Shown piece after piece: positions 1-7,335 of a stretch of DNA of 21,140 nt. This stretch comes from an uncultured Lachnospiraceae bacterium (lineage in GTDB: Bacteria; Bacillota; Clostridia; Lachnospirales; Lachnospiraceae). The stretch lies in NCBI GenBank assembly GCA_902803625.1, contig CADCQV010000286.1:1-21140 (forward strand). The letters run 5' to 3'. The number at the start of each line of letters is the position of its first letter. The first letter of the stretch is position 1. A program made the translations under genes and the position numbers. The notes under the pieces are model-generated. The model did not search any database. It was not told the DNA's origin and saw nothing but the letters and a program-made list of their open reading frames with translations.

Positions 1-2
1 AT

Positions 3-1202
3 ATAAAGGGCGGCAGGGATGCTCTGGATCAGATGATAAGGACCTTATTCACAACTCCCATAGAGGGTCTGAATCCCGCCCACGGAGTGAATACAAAGTA
101 TGTCCATACACGCTTTGCCCTTATGGAAAGAGATCTCAGGGGGATCATAACCGGATTCTACAGTGTCATAGTCCTTTTCCTTCGATATATTGAGGATAAT
201 CACGAGCTTCTGATCCATGATATCGAGACCGGAACCATTTCAGATGAAATCGATATGCCGGATGAGGTCCGTGAGAGTCTCCTTAAAAAGATAGAACCAA
301 TGCCTGAGAGAGCGGCAGAGCTTAGGGAAGCATTTAAGGACGGCACCGAAGAACCCTGGGTAAAGAAGGTGTGGCCGAAATTTACCTATATCGAGGGTGC
401 AGGCGGCGACGGCTTCGAGATATATGACAGAATGATAAAGGAGCACTACACCGGTGGAGGTGTTTACAATGTGTATTCCGGTATAACGGCTTCAGAGGGG
501 CTCTGGTCAGTACCCTCGGGAATAGATGATTTTGACAGTATTCTGGCTCCTTCGGCGGCCTTTGTGGAATTTCTTCCGGTTGAAGCGGGTGATGATTTTA
601 CTAAATGCGTTACCCTGGATAAGCTTGAAGAGGGGAAAATCTACGAGCTTATCATCACGAATTTAAGCGGTTTCTGGCGCTATCGTATGAGTGATGCGGT
701 AAAGGTGACAGGTTTTGCAAATAAGACGCCGAAGGTACAGTTCATGTACAGGGTGAACCGTACCATAAACCTTGCAGAGGAAAAGACCACCGAGAAAGCC
801 CTTCAGGTTGCCGTTGAAGCGGTTGCAGAGGAAATGGGTATTGATCTCGCGGATTTCAGTGTTTATCCGAATACGGATGTCACACCGAACCGTTATGACT
901 TCCTTATTGAGCCGAGAAAAGATGTCCATGAATTCGACATGGATAAGCTTAAGGAGAGCGTGTTTAAGCATCTCTGTGAGGCAAATCCCGTTTACCTTGA
1001 CTGCTATGAGGACCACTGGCTGGATAAGCCCGGGGTTTGGTTCCTGCAGGCCGAGACCTCTCTTCTTTACAGGGATATGATGGTGTTTAAGGGTGCATCC
1101 TTAAATCAGTTAAAGCCTGTACGCGTCATAATGAATGAGAGACAGAAAAAGTTCTTCTTAGGACTCAGGCAGGATGTGAAAAATACTGCCGCTCAGAAGT
1201 GA
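3..1202 (+). CDS. GH3-family acyl-acid amido synthetase, 5'-truncated by the window edge
   Basis: Resembles the GH3 (auxin-responsive promoter) superfamily: ATP-dependent, adenylate-forming enzymes that join a carboxylic acid to an amino acid. The reading frame is open from base 3 through the first ATG at 33, so the true start lies upstream. About 400 codons are visible, against roughly 500-600 residues for the family, so the N-terminal part is missing. Two family-like motifs are seen: YSGITASEG near nt 474-500 (the Y..SEG/ATP-binding region) and FWRYRMSD near nt 672-695 (the YR.GD-like motif). A C-terminal cap-like region follows. No signal peptide or membrane segment is visible in the part present, so it is probably cytosolic. 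The next gene starts 1 nt after the stop, suggesting translational coupling. The bacterial substrate is unknown; family assignment is fairly sure, specificity is not. Confidence 0.8.
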   Translation: MKGGRDALDQMIRTLFTTPIEGLNPAHGVNTKYVHTRFALMERDLRGIITGFYSVIVLFLRYIEDNHELLIHDIETGTISDEIDMPDEVRESLLKKIEPMPERAAELREAFKDGTEEPWVKKVWPKFTYIEGAGGDGFEIYDRMIKEHYTGGGVYNVYSGITASEGLWSVPSGIDDFDSILAPSAAFVEFLPVEAGDDFTKCVTLDKLEEGKIYELIITNLSGFWRYRMSDAVKVTGFANKTPKVQFMYRVNRTINLAEEKTTEKALQVAVEAVAEEMGIDLADFSVYPNTDVTPNRYDFLIEPRKDVHEFDMDKLKESVFKHLCEANPVYLDCYEDHWLDKPGVWFLQAETSLLYRDMMVFKGASLNQLKPVRVIMNERQKKFFLGLRQDVKNTAAQK

Positions 1203-1203
1203 T

Positions 1204-2763
1204 ATGAAGAAAACCGCATATATTAACGGTGTAATTTATACAGCGGACAGAGATAAACCTGAGGCGGATTCTTTTCTTGTCGAGGACGGACGCTTTACCT
1301 TTGTAGGGAAGAGCTCTGACCTTCCGGAGTATGATGAGGCGGTTGATCTAAAGGGGAGGTGTGTGGTTCCCGGGTTTATTGATTCACACTGCCATATCCT
1401 GTCAGGGATACATCAGGCATCAATGGAAATGCTTGAAATTGATAAGGAGACAAAGCCGGATGAACTGGGCGCTGTTCTAAAAAAGCTGATTTCCGATGAT
1501 CCGGGATCCTCTGATAAGGCCGTTGCAGCATTCGGTATTGACCTTACCGTCGGCAGCTTTTCTTCTGATAATATTGACTATGCGATATCTGACCGCCCTG
1601 TAGGGGTTTTCAGCTCGGACGGCCACGCCCTTCTCTTAAACTCCAGGGCGATGGAAATACTTGGTATAGAAAAAAAGGATGAAAATCCCGGGCTTATAAT
1701 AGAAGTGCCTGCCATCATGCCTTGCATGGAGCTTTTTAATAATAATGCGGGTGAAGACAGTCCTAAGATACTGAAACAGCTTATCGACAGCTTTTCCTCC
1801 TTCGGATATACCACTGTTTTCGATGCAATGACAACCGATAACGGTGAATCCGATATTCTTCCCCTGCTTCATACAATGGATGAAGAACACGCCCTTAAAA
1901 TGCGGATCGCTACAAGCTTCGGCTATCACGGTGAAGAATTCATTCCCGCCTCCGAAGCAGTCGGCATCATGCTGGATTACAGGAAAAGGTTCTCATCAGG
2001 GAATGTATTCTTTGACACCCTTAAGCTTATCTCCGACGGTACCATTGAAGAGCATTCCGCTTTGCTTAGGATGCCCTATTCAGACGAAAAGGGAGGAGCG
2101 GGATTAACAAACGTTAGCCTTGAGGATATGAAGAAAGCGTCATACCTTGCCGCAAAGGAGGGATTTTCCGTCCATATACATGCCATCGGTGATGAGGCGG
2201 TACGGCAGAGTCTTGAGGTGCTGAACTCTCTCGGGAAGATAAAGGGCACAAAGACCATAGCCCATAATCAGCTTTATACTGATGAGGATATAGAGAGTAT
2301 CGTATCCCCCGGGGATATCTTTTTCCAGACCACGCCGGTCTGGATGGAGGGTGACAGCTTTACCCTTAAATGCCTCGGGGAGAAGAGATATTTGAGGCAG
2401 TTTCCCGTGGGTACCATGATAAGACGCGGGGTCAGCGTGTCCTTCGGAAGTGATGCGGCATTTGATGAAAAAGCGGTAAACCCCTTTATCGGTATGTTCT
2501 ATGCGTGTGCCAGGGGAAATAAGGAGCTGATGAAAGACGCATCTCTTCCGCCGGAATCCGAGGCGATAGGAAGGATGGAGGCCCTTCTTGCATACACCAT
2601 TAACGGGGCGGCCCAGCTCGGCCTTTCACATTTAACCGGCAGTATAACAGCCGGGAAATCAGCGGATTTTACGGTTACCGACCGCGACATCATCAACTGT
2701 TCCCTTGAAGAGCTTAAAGAAACAAGGGTTATTAATACGCATTTTTCAAAAACATCAGGATGA
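1204..2763 (+). CDS. Amidohydrolase family 3 (YtcJ-like) metal-dependent hydrolase
   Basis: A 519-residue protein of the Amidohydro_3 type, which hydrolyses amide or related bonds with a metal centre in a TIM barrel flanked by a small beta domain. The N-terminal beta domain (about residues 1-55) runs into VVPGFIDSHCHI, giving the metal-binding H62-x-H64. A second histidine motif, VHIHAIGD (H324, H326), and SFGSDAAF with D417 near the C-terminus fit the remaining metal and catalytic positions. Length and motif order match full-length YtcJ-like proteins. There is no signal peptide, so it is likely cytosolic. It starts at ATG 1204, 1 nt after the stop of the GH3 gene, and probably shares its transcript. 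Members act on varied substrates (formamides, cyclic amides, amino-acid conjugates), and the sequence does not decide which. A promoter for the ribosomal protein genes begins only about 20 bp after its stop. Confidence 0.85.
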   Translation: MKKTAYINGVIYTADRDKPEADSFLVEDGRFTFVGKSSDLPEYDEAVDLKGRCVVPGFIDSHCHILSGIHQASMEMLEIDKETKPDELGAVLKKLISDDPGSSDKAVAAFGIDLTVGSFSSDNIDYAISDRPVGVFSSDGHALLLNSRAMEILGIEKKDENPGLIIEVPAIMPCMELFNNNAGEDSPKILKQLIDSFSSFGYTTVFDAMTTDNGESDILPLLHTMDEEHALKMRIATSFGYHGEEFIPASEAVGIMLDYRKRFSSGNVFFDTLKLISDGTIEEHSALLRMPYSDEKGGAGLTNVSLEDMKKASYLAAKEGFSVHIHAIGDEAVRQSLEVLNSLGKIKGTKTIAHNQLYTDEDIESIVSPGDIFFQTTPVWMEGDSFTLKCLGEKRYLRQFPVGTMIRRGVSVSFGSDAAFDEKAVNPFIGMFYACARGNKELMKDASLPPESEAIGRMEALLAYTINGAAQLGLSHLTGSITAGKSADFTVTDRDIINCSLEELKETRVINTHFSKTSG

Positions 2764-2781
2764 ACAGGATGAAATACCTGT

Positions 2782-2811
2782 TTGACAAAAGAATATGATT
2801 TATGTTATCCT
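2782..2811 (+). promoter_or_regulatory. Sigma-A type promoter for the rplU-prp-rpmA transcript
   Basis: A perfect -35 box TTGACA (2782-2787) is followed after 18 nt by TATCCT (2806-2811). A TG dinucleotide at 2803-2804 sits one base upstream, making an extended -10. Transcription would start near 2818, giving a leader of about 100 nt before rplU. Confidence 0.75.
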
Positions 2812-2817
2812 ATCAAA

Positions 2818-2921
2818 GCTTGCGGGTAGCGAGCCGCTTGGGAAGGTTTTAAAGCATTGGACGGTTATTCCGGACGGTCACCGATGGAACCCAGCGATCA
2901 TGAGAAGACAGGAGGTGTCAA
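2818..2921 (+). ncRNA. Probable L21 leader (autoregulatory 5' UTR of rplU)
   Basis: About 100 nt of transcribed, non-coding sequence lie between the promoter and rplU. Short complementary arms are visible, for example GCGG at 2822-2825 with CCGC at 2834-2837, together with a GGACGGTTATTCCGGACGGTC-like G/C-rich block around 2859-2879. Firmicutes commonly carry the Rfam L21_leader here, in which the ribosomal protein is thought to control its own operon. The ribosome binding site GGAGG is at 2911-2915. The assignment rests on position and partial structure; no covariance model was run. Confidence 0.5.
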
Positions 2922-3227
2922 ATGTACGCTATCATTGCAACAGGCGGAAAACAGTATAAGGTTCAGGAGGGAGACGTGATTCTCGTTGAGAAGCTTCCCC
3001 TTGAAAAGGACAGTGCTGTTACTTTCGACGACGTTAAGGCTGTTGGCGGTGATTCCTTAAAGGTTGGCGACGATGTAAAGAATGCTTCTGTATCGGGGAA
3101 GGTTCTCGATCAGATCAAGGGAAAGAAAGTCGTTGTCTATCGTTACAAGAGGAAGTCAGGCTATCATAAGAAGAACGGTCACAGACAGCAGTATACCAAG
3201 GTACAGATCGACAAGATCAACGCATAA
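2922..3227 (+). CDS. rplU: 50S ribosomal protein L21
   Basis: A 101-residue protein beginning MYAIIATGGKQYKVQEGD, the diagnostic bL21 N-terminus. The conserved C-terminal block is also present (KVVVYRYKRKSGYHKKNGHR, about residues 69-88), which contacts 23S rRNA. Length matches the family. A strong GGAGG lies 6 nt upstream of the ATG. It is the first gene of the classic clostridial/bacillar cluster L21-Prp-L27-Obg, and prp begins 2 nt after its stop. It is a structural component of the large ribosomal subunit and probably controls its own mRNA through the leader upstream. Confidence 0.97.
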   Translation: MYAIIATGGKQYKVQEGDVILVEKLPLEKDSAVTFDDVKAVGGDSLKVGDDVKNASVSGKVLDQIKGKKVVVYRYKRKSGYHKKNGHRQQYTKVQIDKINA

Positions 3228-3229
3228 CT

Positions 3230-3568
3230 GTGATACATTTTAAGCTTAGAAGAGCAGAGAACGGTTTTATAAAAGGCTTCAGCTGCACAGGGCATGCGGG
3301 ATATGCAGATAAGGGTAATGATGTGGTCTGCGCCGCAGTGTCAATGCTCGTTATAAACACCATAAATTCCATCGACCGGCTGCTGCCGGAGGATGCGGCA
3401 AATATGGAGGTTTTGTCTGACGAAGATGAGGGAATTATCAGCTGCGAATTCAAAAGCCCTCCGTCTGAAAAGGCAGCGCTGCTTCTCGAAAGCTTGTATT
3501 ACGGGATCAGTGACAGTGAAAAAAATTACGGATGTGAGTATTTGAAGCTCACGGAAGAAAGGCAGTAA
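3230..3568 (+). CDS. prp: Ribosomal-processing cysteine protease Prp
   Basis: A 112-residue protein using a GTG start 2 nt after the rplU stop. It matches the Prp (YsxB) family, which removes the N-terminal extension of ribosomal protein L27 so that L27 can function at the peptidyl transferase centre. The catalytic dyad is visible: H22 in TGHAGYADKGND and C34 in VVCAAVS, with the spacing reported for the Staphylococcus aureus enzyme. It lies between rplU and rpmA, and the adjacent L27 carries the matching cleavage site, which supports the call strongly. Cytosolic. Confidence 0.93.
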   Translation: MIHFKLRRAENGFIKGFSCTGHAGYADKGNDVVCAAVSMLVINTINSIDRLLPEDAANMEVLSDEDEGIISCEFKSPPSEKAALLLESLYYGISDSEKNYGCEYLKLTEERQ

Positions 3569-3584
3569 AAGGAGGAATTTAGGA

Positions 3585-3878
3585 ATGTTAAATCTTAACC
3601 TTCAGTTCTTCGCCCACAAAAAGGGAGTCGGTTCCACAAAGAACGGACGTGATTCCGAGTCAAAGAGGCTCGGTGCCAAGAGGGCGGACGGACAGTTTGT
3701 TTTAGCCGGAAATATCATATACAGACAGCGCGGAACCCATATCCATCCCGGAAAGAATGTGGGAAGGGGCGGAGATGATACCCTGTATGCAAAGGTTGAC
3801 GGCGTTCTCCGTTTCGAGAGAAAGGGCAGATACCTAAAGCAGGCAAGTGTTTACGAGGTTGAAGCAAAGGCTGAATAA
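3585..3878 (+). CDS. rpmA: 50S ribosomal protein L27 with cleavable N-terminal extension
   Basis: A 97-residue bL27. The first nine residues, MLNLNLQFF, form the extension found in Firmicutes and a few other groups. Prp is known to cut after the second Phe, leaving mature AHKKGVGSTKNGRDSESKRL, whose N-terminal tail reaches toward the peptidyl transferase centre. The body contains the conserved GNIIYRQRGTHIHPGKNVG and ends at the usual length. An AAAGGAGG ribosome binding site precedes the ATG. An intrinsic terminator follows about 20 nt after the stop, so this appears to be the last gene of the ribosomal protein transcript. Confidence 0.97.
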   Translation: MLNLNLQFFAHKKGVGSTKNGRDSESKRLGAKRADGQFVLAGNIIYRQRGTHIHPGKNVGRGGDDTLYAKVDGVLRFERKGRYLKQASVYEVEAKAE

Positions 3879-3898
3879 ATTTAGCTGTTTAATATGAT

Positions 3899-3929
3899 GG
3901 GCTCCGGTTTTTCCCGGAGCCCTTCTTTT
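3899..3929 (+). terminator. Intrinsic terminator after rpmA
   Basis: Perfect 9-bp G/C-rich stem: GGGCTCCGG at 3899-3907 pairs with CCGGAGCCC at 3914-3922 across a 6-nt loop, followed by TTCTTTT. It lies between rpmA and obgE, 27 nt before the obgE start, and argues against using any obgE start codon upstream of it. Confidence 0.88.
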
Positions 3930-3956
3930 AACAGCGGATCTTTTGATGGTACTGCA

Positions 3957-5258
3957 ATGGCATTTAAGGACAAAACTACAATAATAATCAGATCCGGAAA
4001 AGGGGGCGACGGCTGTGTATCCTTCCGCAGGGAAAAGTATGTGGCTAACGGCGGTCCCGACGGTGGTGACGGCGGAAACGGCGGAAGTGTTATATTTGAA
4101 GTGGACAAGGGTATGAACACCCTTTCCGACTATCGTTACAGGCGGAAGTTTTCCGCGGAAAACGGTGAAAACGGTGCTAAGAAAAGGATGCATGGAAGGA
4201 ACGGGAAGGATCTGATCCTAAAGGTTCCTGAAGGCACCATAGTCCGTGACAGCAAAACTAACAAGGTGATAGTTGATATGTCCGGGGATAACAAAAGAGT
4301 TACTGTGCTCCGTGGCGGCCGGGGAGGTAACGGAAACCAGCACTATGCCACTGCTACCATGCAGGCCCCGAAATACGCGAAGCCGGGACAGGACGGTGTT
4401 GAAGCGGAGGTTGTGCTGGAACTGAAGAGTATCGCTGACGTGGGCCTCGTCGGCTTCCCCAATGCGGGCAAGTCCACACTGATAAGGGCAGTTACAAACG
4501 CTAAGCCTGAGATAGCGGACTATCCCTTTACCACACTCCATCCCTTCCTTGGAGTAGTTGATCTCAAGGACGGTGAGGGAGGCTTTGTGCTTGCGGATAT
4601 TCCCGGGCTTATTGAGGGTGCTTCAGAGGGCGTGGGCTTAGGGCATGAATTCTTACGGCATATCGAGCGCTGCCACGTTCTCATTCATATGGTTGATGCT
4701 GCAGGAACCGAGGGACGGGATCCTGTTGATGATATTTATGCCATTAATAAGGAGCTCGCCTCCTTTAATGTGGATCTCTCACTTAAGCCGCAGATAATTG
4801 CTGCCAATAAGACGGATGTTATACAGACCTCAGAGGGTGAAGAGGATCCGGTTGAACGCATTAAAAACGAATTCGCTCCCAAGGGCATAAGGGTTATTCC
4901 CATTTCCGCTGCTACCCGTCAGGGTGTTGAAGAACTCCTGTATGCCGTTAAGGAGATGCTTTCAAAGACAGACAGGAATGTCGCCGTATATGAGGCCGAG
5001 TATGACCCTATGGAGCATATTGCGGAGGAGCTTCCCTTTACGGTTACCTTTGACGAAAAGGAGAATTATTTTGTGATCGAAGGCCCCCGTATCGAAAAGA
5101 TGCTGGGCTATACGAATCTCGATTCCGAAAAGGGCTTTATGTTCTTCCAGAATTTCATGCGGGATATCGGGGCACTTGACCGGCTGAAGGAACTTGGCAT
5201 CAATGAAGGCGACACGGTAAAGATCTACGGCTTCCAGTTTGATTATTATGAGAATTAG
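3957..5258 (+). CDS. obgE: Obg family GTPase (ObgE/CgtA)
   Basis: A 433-residue GTPase involved in late 50S subunit assembly and stress signalling. The glycine-rich Obg fold (about residues 1-157) carries GGPDGGDGGNGG. The G domain starts with the P-loop GFPNAGKS at residues 166-173, followed by DIPGLIEGASEG (G3, switch II), NKTD (G4) and ISAA (G5). The C-terminal OCT domain occupies about residues 340-430. The frame is open for 21 more codons upstream, but those run through the rpmA terminator hairpin and are not family-like. ATG 3957 gives MAFKDKTTIIIRSGKGGDG, the normal N-terminus. No strong Shine-Dalgarno is visible, and the gene is set apart from rpmA by the terminator, so it may depend on read-through or a promoter I cannot see. 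Confidence 0.96.
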   Translation: MAFKDKTTIIIRSGKGGDGCVSFRREKYVANGGPDGGDGGNGGSVIFEVDKGMNTLSDYRYRRKFSAENGENGAKKRMHGRNGKDLILKVPEGTIVRDSKTNKVIVDMSGDNKRVTVLRGGRGGNGNQHYATATMQAPKYAKPGQDGVEAEVVLELKSIADVGLVGFPNAGKSTLIRAVTNAKPEIADYPFTTLHPFLGVVDLKDGEGGFVLADIPGLIEGASEGVGLGHEFLRHIERCHVLIHMVDAAGTEGRDPVDDIYAINKELASFNVDLSLKPQIIAANKTDVIQTSEGEEDPVERIKNEFAPKGIRVIPISAATRQGVEELLYAVKEMLSKTDRNVAVYEAEYDPMEHIAEELPFTVTFDEKENYFVIEGPRIEKMLGYTNLDSEKGFMFFQNFMRDIGALDRLKELGINEGDTVKIYGFQFDYYEN

Positions 5259-5283
5259 ACTGTAATCCTGAATACATTATTCT

Positions 5284-5361
5284 GTCATCCTGAGCCTTAT
5301 CCCGTATCGGAGATACGGGATGCCACCCCGGCGAGGGGAAGCGAAGGAGCTTTTTCCGGCC
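5284..5361. repeat. Dispersed intergenic repeat, family 2, copy 1 (before nadD)
   Basis: Begins GTCATCCTGAG (5284-5294), then a perfect hairpin at 5299-5321 with 10-nt arms ATCCCGTATC and GATACGGGAT around GGA, then GCCACCCCGGCGAGG and a GAAGCGAAGGAGCTTTTT tail. The same order of blocks recurs before the giant gene, and in decayed form before der and plsY. The arm sequence differs from the 7360 copy at two positions on each side, in a compensatory way. Confidence 0.75.
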
Positions 5362-5390
5362 AGGCTACAAATTTTAATGAGTACAAAGAT

Positions 5391-5999
5391 ATGAAGAAGA
5401 TCGGAATTCTTGGCGGAACCTTTAATCCCATACATTTCGGGCACCTGATCATAGCTGAGCAGGCTTTATCCGAATTTGCCCTTGACCGGATGATCATCAT
5501 GCCAAGCGGCAATTCTTACCTTAAAAAGGATATGAAGATGCCTGAGGCGGCTGTCAGGCTTGAAATGGTTCGCCTTGCGGTTTCCGATAATCCTTTCTTT
5601 TCCGTATCCGATATGGAGATAAGGCGGGGCGGCAATACCTACACCGCGGATACCATAGAGGAGCTTAATTCCACGTTTCCTGATGATGCTCTTTTCTTTA
5701 TCACAGGGGCGGATGCACTGCATGAGATGAAGAACTGGGTGACCCCTGAGCGGATCTTTTCCGGCTGCACTGTTATCACCTCGGTCAGAAATAATGAAAG
5801 CCCGGATGTTCTTTATCGGGATATTGATTTTTATAAAGAGCATTTTGATGCTAAAATAGAGGTACTGCATACGACCAATATCGATATCTCATCCTCTATG
5901 ATACGTGAGCTCATAAATAAAAGCCGCTCCGTAAGGTACTATCTTCCGGAGGAGGTACGGAAGTACATTATGGATAACCACCTGTATGAACAGTATTAA
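5391..5999 (+). CDS. nadD: Nicotinate-nucleotide adenylyltransferase
   Basis: A 202-residue enzyme that transfers AMP from ATP to nicotinate mononucleotide, forming deamido-NAD in NAD synthesis. The nucleotidyltransferase signature GGTFNPIHFGHL (G8-L19, with the H15..H18 pair) is at the N-terminus. The second signature, ISSSMIREL, lies near residue 167. Length fits NadD. The start at ATG 5391 puts the first motif at the usual position, although no clear Shine-Dalgarno precedes it. The gene overlaps yqeK by 14 nt, an arrangement common in Firmicutes. The 130 bp upstream contain a dispersed repeat rather than an obvious promoter. Confidence 0.95.
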   Translation: MKKIGILGGTFNPIHFGHLIIAEQALSEFALDRMIIMPSGNSYLKKDMKMPEAAVRLEMVRLAVSDNPFFSVSDMEIRRGGNTYTADTIEELNSTFPDDALFFITGADALHEMKNWVTPERIFSGCTVITSVRNNESPDVLYRDIDFYKEHFDAKIEVLHTTNIDISSSMIRELINKSRSVRYYLPEEVRKYIMDNHLYEQY

Positions 6000-6555
6000 C
6001 AGATCCATTAAAAAGAAGATAAAAAAGATGCTGGATAATGAGAGATACCAGCATACCTTGGGTGTTGCCTATACCGCAGCTTCCCTTGCAATGCGCTACC
6101 GGGAGGATCCGGAGAGATTATTTACCGCGGGGCTCCTTCACGACTGTGCAAAAAACATATCCAATGACGAAAAGTACGCGCTTTGCAAAAAGTTTAAGCT
6201 TCCCCTTAATGATGTGGAGAAGAAGGCACCTTATTTACTGCATGCCAAGCTCGGAGCCTATATGGCGGAGCATGATTTCGGTATAAAGGATAAGGAGATC
6301 ATTAACGCAGTCAGATACCATACCACAGGGCGTCCCGGAATGAGCCTTACCGAGAAGATCATTTTCACTGCGGACTACATCGAGCTTAACCGGAATGAGG
6401 CACCGAACCTTAAGGACATAAGAGAACTCGCATTTACAGATATCGATAAGGCCGTGAAAAAGATCCTTATCGATACCCTGGACTATCTGTCTAAGGGATC
6501 GAGACCTGTCGATCCCGCCACAAAGGAGACCTATGACTACTATGCTAAATCTTGA
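5986..6555 (+). CDS. yqeK: HD-domain hydrolase YqeK (symmetrical Ap4A hydrolase family)
   Basis: A 189-residue HD-superfamily protein. H23 in RYQHTLGV, the H52-D53 pair in GLLHDCAKNIS, and a later RYHTTG histidine near residue 109 give the metal-binding pattern. YqeK proteins hydrolyse diadenosine tetraphosphate symmetrically to two ADP; members next to nadD and rsfS are typical. It starts inside the 3' end of nadD (14-nt overlap) and its own end overlaps rsfS, so the three genes are almost certainly co-transcribed and translationally coupled. Cytosolic, with no unusual features. Confidence 0.92.
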   Translation: MNSINRSIKKKIKKMLDNERYQHTLGVAYTAASLAMRYREDPERLFTAGLLHDCAKNISNDEKYALCKKFKLPLNDVEKKAPYLLHAKLGAYMAEHDFGIKDKEIINAVRYHTTGRPGMSLTEKIIFTADYIELNRNEAPNLKDIRELAFTDIDKAVKKILIDTLDYLSKGSRPVDPATKETYDYYAKS

Positions 6556-6877
6556 TTTTGCGAAGGCTGCCGCTGCAGCCCTTGAAAATAAAAAGGGTGA
6601 GGATGTCAAAATAATCAATATTTCTAAGATATCCGATTTTGCGGATTTTTTTGTCATTGCTACCGGTAATAACCCGAACCAGCTTGATGCCATGGAGGAG
6701 GCTGTGGGTGAAGCTCTTTTTAAGGCCGGAGCCACACATAAGAATACCGAGGGAAACAGGGACAGCAGCTGGATCCTTATGGATTACGGGGATGTGATCG
6801 TGCATATCTTCGATAAAGAAAGCAGGGCGTTTTACGACCTCGACCGTATCTGGAAGGACGGGGAGGTTGTGGAGTAG
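6533..6877 (+). CDS. rsfS: Ribosomal silencing factor RsfS
   Basis: A 114-residue RsfS/Iojap protein, which binds L14 on the 50S subunit and blocks subunit joining when nutrients are short. Characteristic segments are visible: DFADFFVIATGNNPNQLDAM, then WILMDYGDVIVHIFDKESR and FYDLDRIWKDGE. ATG 6533 lies 4 nt after AAGGAG (6523-6528); an alternative in-frame ATG at 6542 would give 111 residues with a 13-nt spacing, so the exact start is uncertain by three codons. It overlaps the 3' end of yqeK by 23 nt. It ends the conserved block; repeat array L begins 20 nt after its stop. Confidence 0.95.
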   Translation: MTTMLNLDFAKAAAAALENKKGEDVKIINISKISDFADFFVIATGNNPNQLDAMEEAVGEALFKAGATHKNTEGNRDSSWILMDYGDVIVHIFDKESRAFYDLDRIWKDGEVVE

Positions 6878-6897
6878 GGAAGTTGTTTGTTTGGCCC

Positions 6898-7304
6898 GGA
6901 TATCCACACGGCGGCTGCATGTCAGATCACGCTCTCTACCTTTGTTTTGCACCGAAATATCCGGACGACCCTTCAGCTCGAAAAAAGCGTTCTCGCTGCG
7001 GGTCGCCGCATTTCGGCGCAAAACTGCAGTCGCTCGCTATCGATCTGAATTGCAGCCGCCGTGTGGAGATCCGGGCGCAAAACTGCAGTCGTTCGCTATC
7101 GATCTGCCTTGCAGCCGCCGTGTGGATATCCGGGTGTAAAACTGCAGTAGCTCATTATTGATCTGACTGTACTGCCGTGTGGATATCCGGGCGCAAAACT
7201 GCAGTAGCTCATTATTGATCTGACTGTACTGCCGTGTGGATATTCGGGCGCAAAACTGCAGTAGCTCGCTATCGATCTGCCTTGCAGCTGCCGTATGGAT
7301 ATCC
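6898..7304. repeat. Palindromic mosaic repeat array L (upstream of the giant gene)
   Basis: One forward copy of a 21-bp motif (6898-6918, starting GGATATCCACACGG) is followed by a 65-nt hairpin core. Then come five reverse-complement copies of the motif at 7052-7072, 7111-7131, 7169-7188, 7226-7245 and 7284-7304. The reverse copies are part of tandem units 57-59 bp long, each containing GCAAAACTGCAGT and an ATCGATCTG or ATTGATCTG block. Two unit subtypes occur, differing in CTCGCTATCG versus CTCATTATTG. Spacer and repeat are both repeated, so this is not a CRISPR. No coding function is likely. A sister array lies at 14815-15204 in the same orientation. Confidence 0.9.
6952..7016. other. 65-nt conserved hairpin at the centre of array L
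   Basis: CCGAAAT (6952-6958) pairs with ATTTCGG (7010-7016). CGG (6962-6964) pairs with CCG (7006-7008) past one bulged A. CGACCC (6966-6971) pairs with GGGTCG (7000-7005), and CAGC (6974-6977) with GCTG (6995-6998), capped by an A-rich loop. The sister hairpin at 14968-15032 has the same length and plan but different paired bases. Whether it acts as RNA or DNA is unknown. Confidence 0.75.
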
Positions 7305-7335
7305 GTGGGTAGGATGCCAATGACGTTCGGTTAGT

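Noticed and set aside
3894..3956. Upstream in-frame extension of obgE by 21 codons from ATG 3894
   Set aside because: It runs through a perfect terminator hairpin, has no ribosome binding site and is not Obg-like; ATG 3957 gives the normal N-terminus.
6898..7304. CRISPR array
   Set aside because: The units at 57-59 bp spacing repeat their whole length, including the stretches that would be spacers. The conserved motif also appears in both orientations, and no cas genes are in the window.
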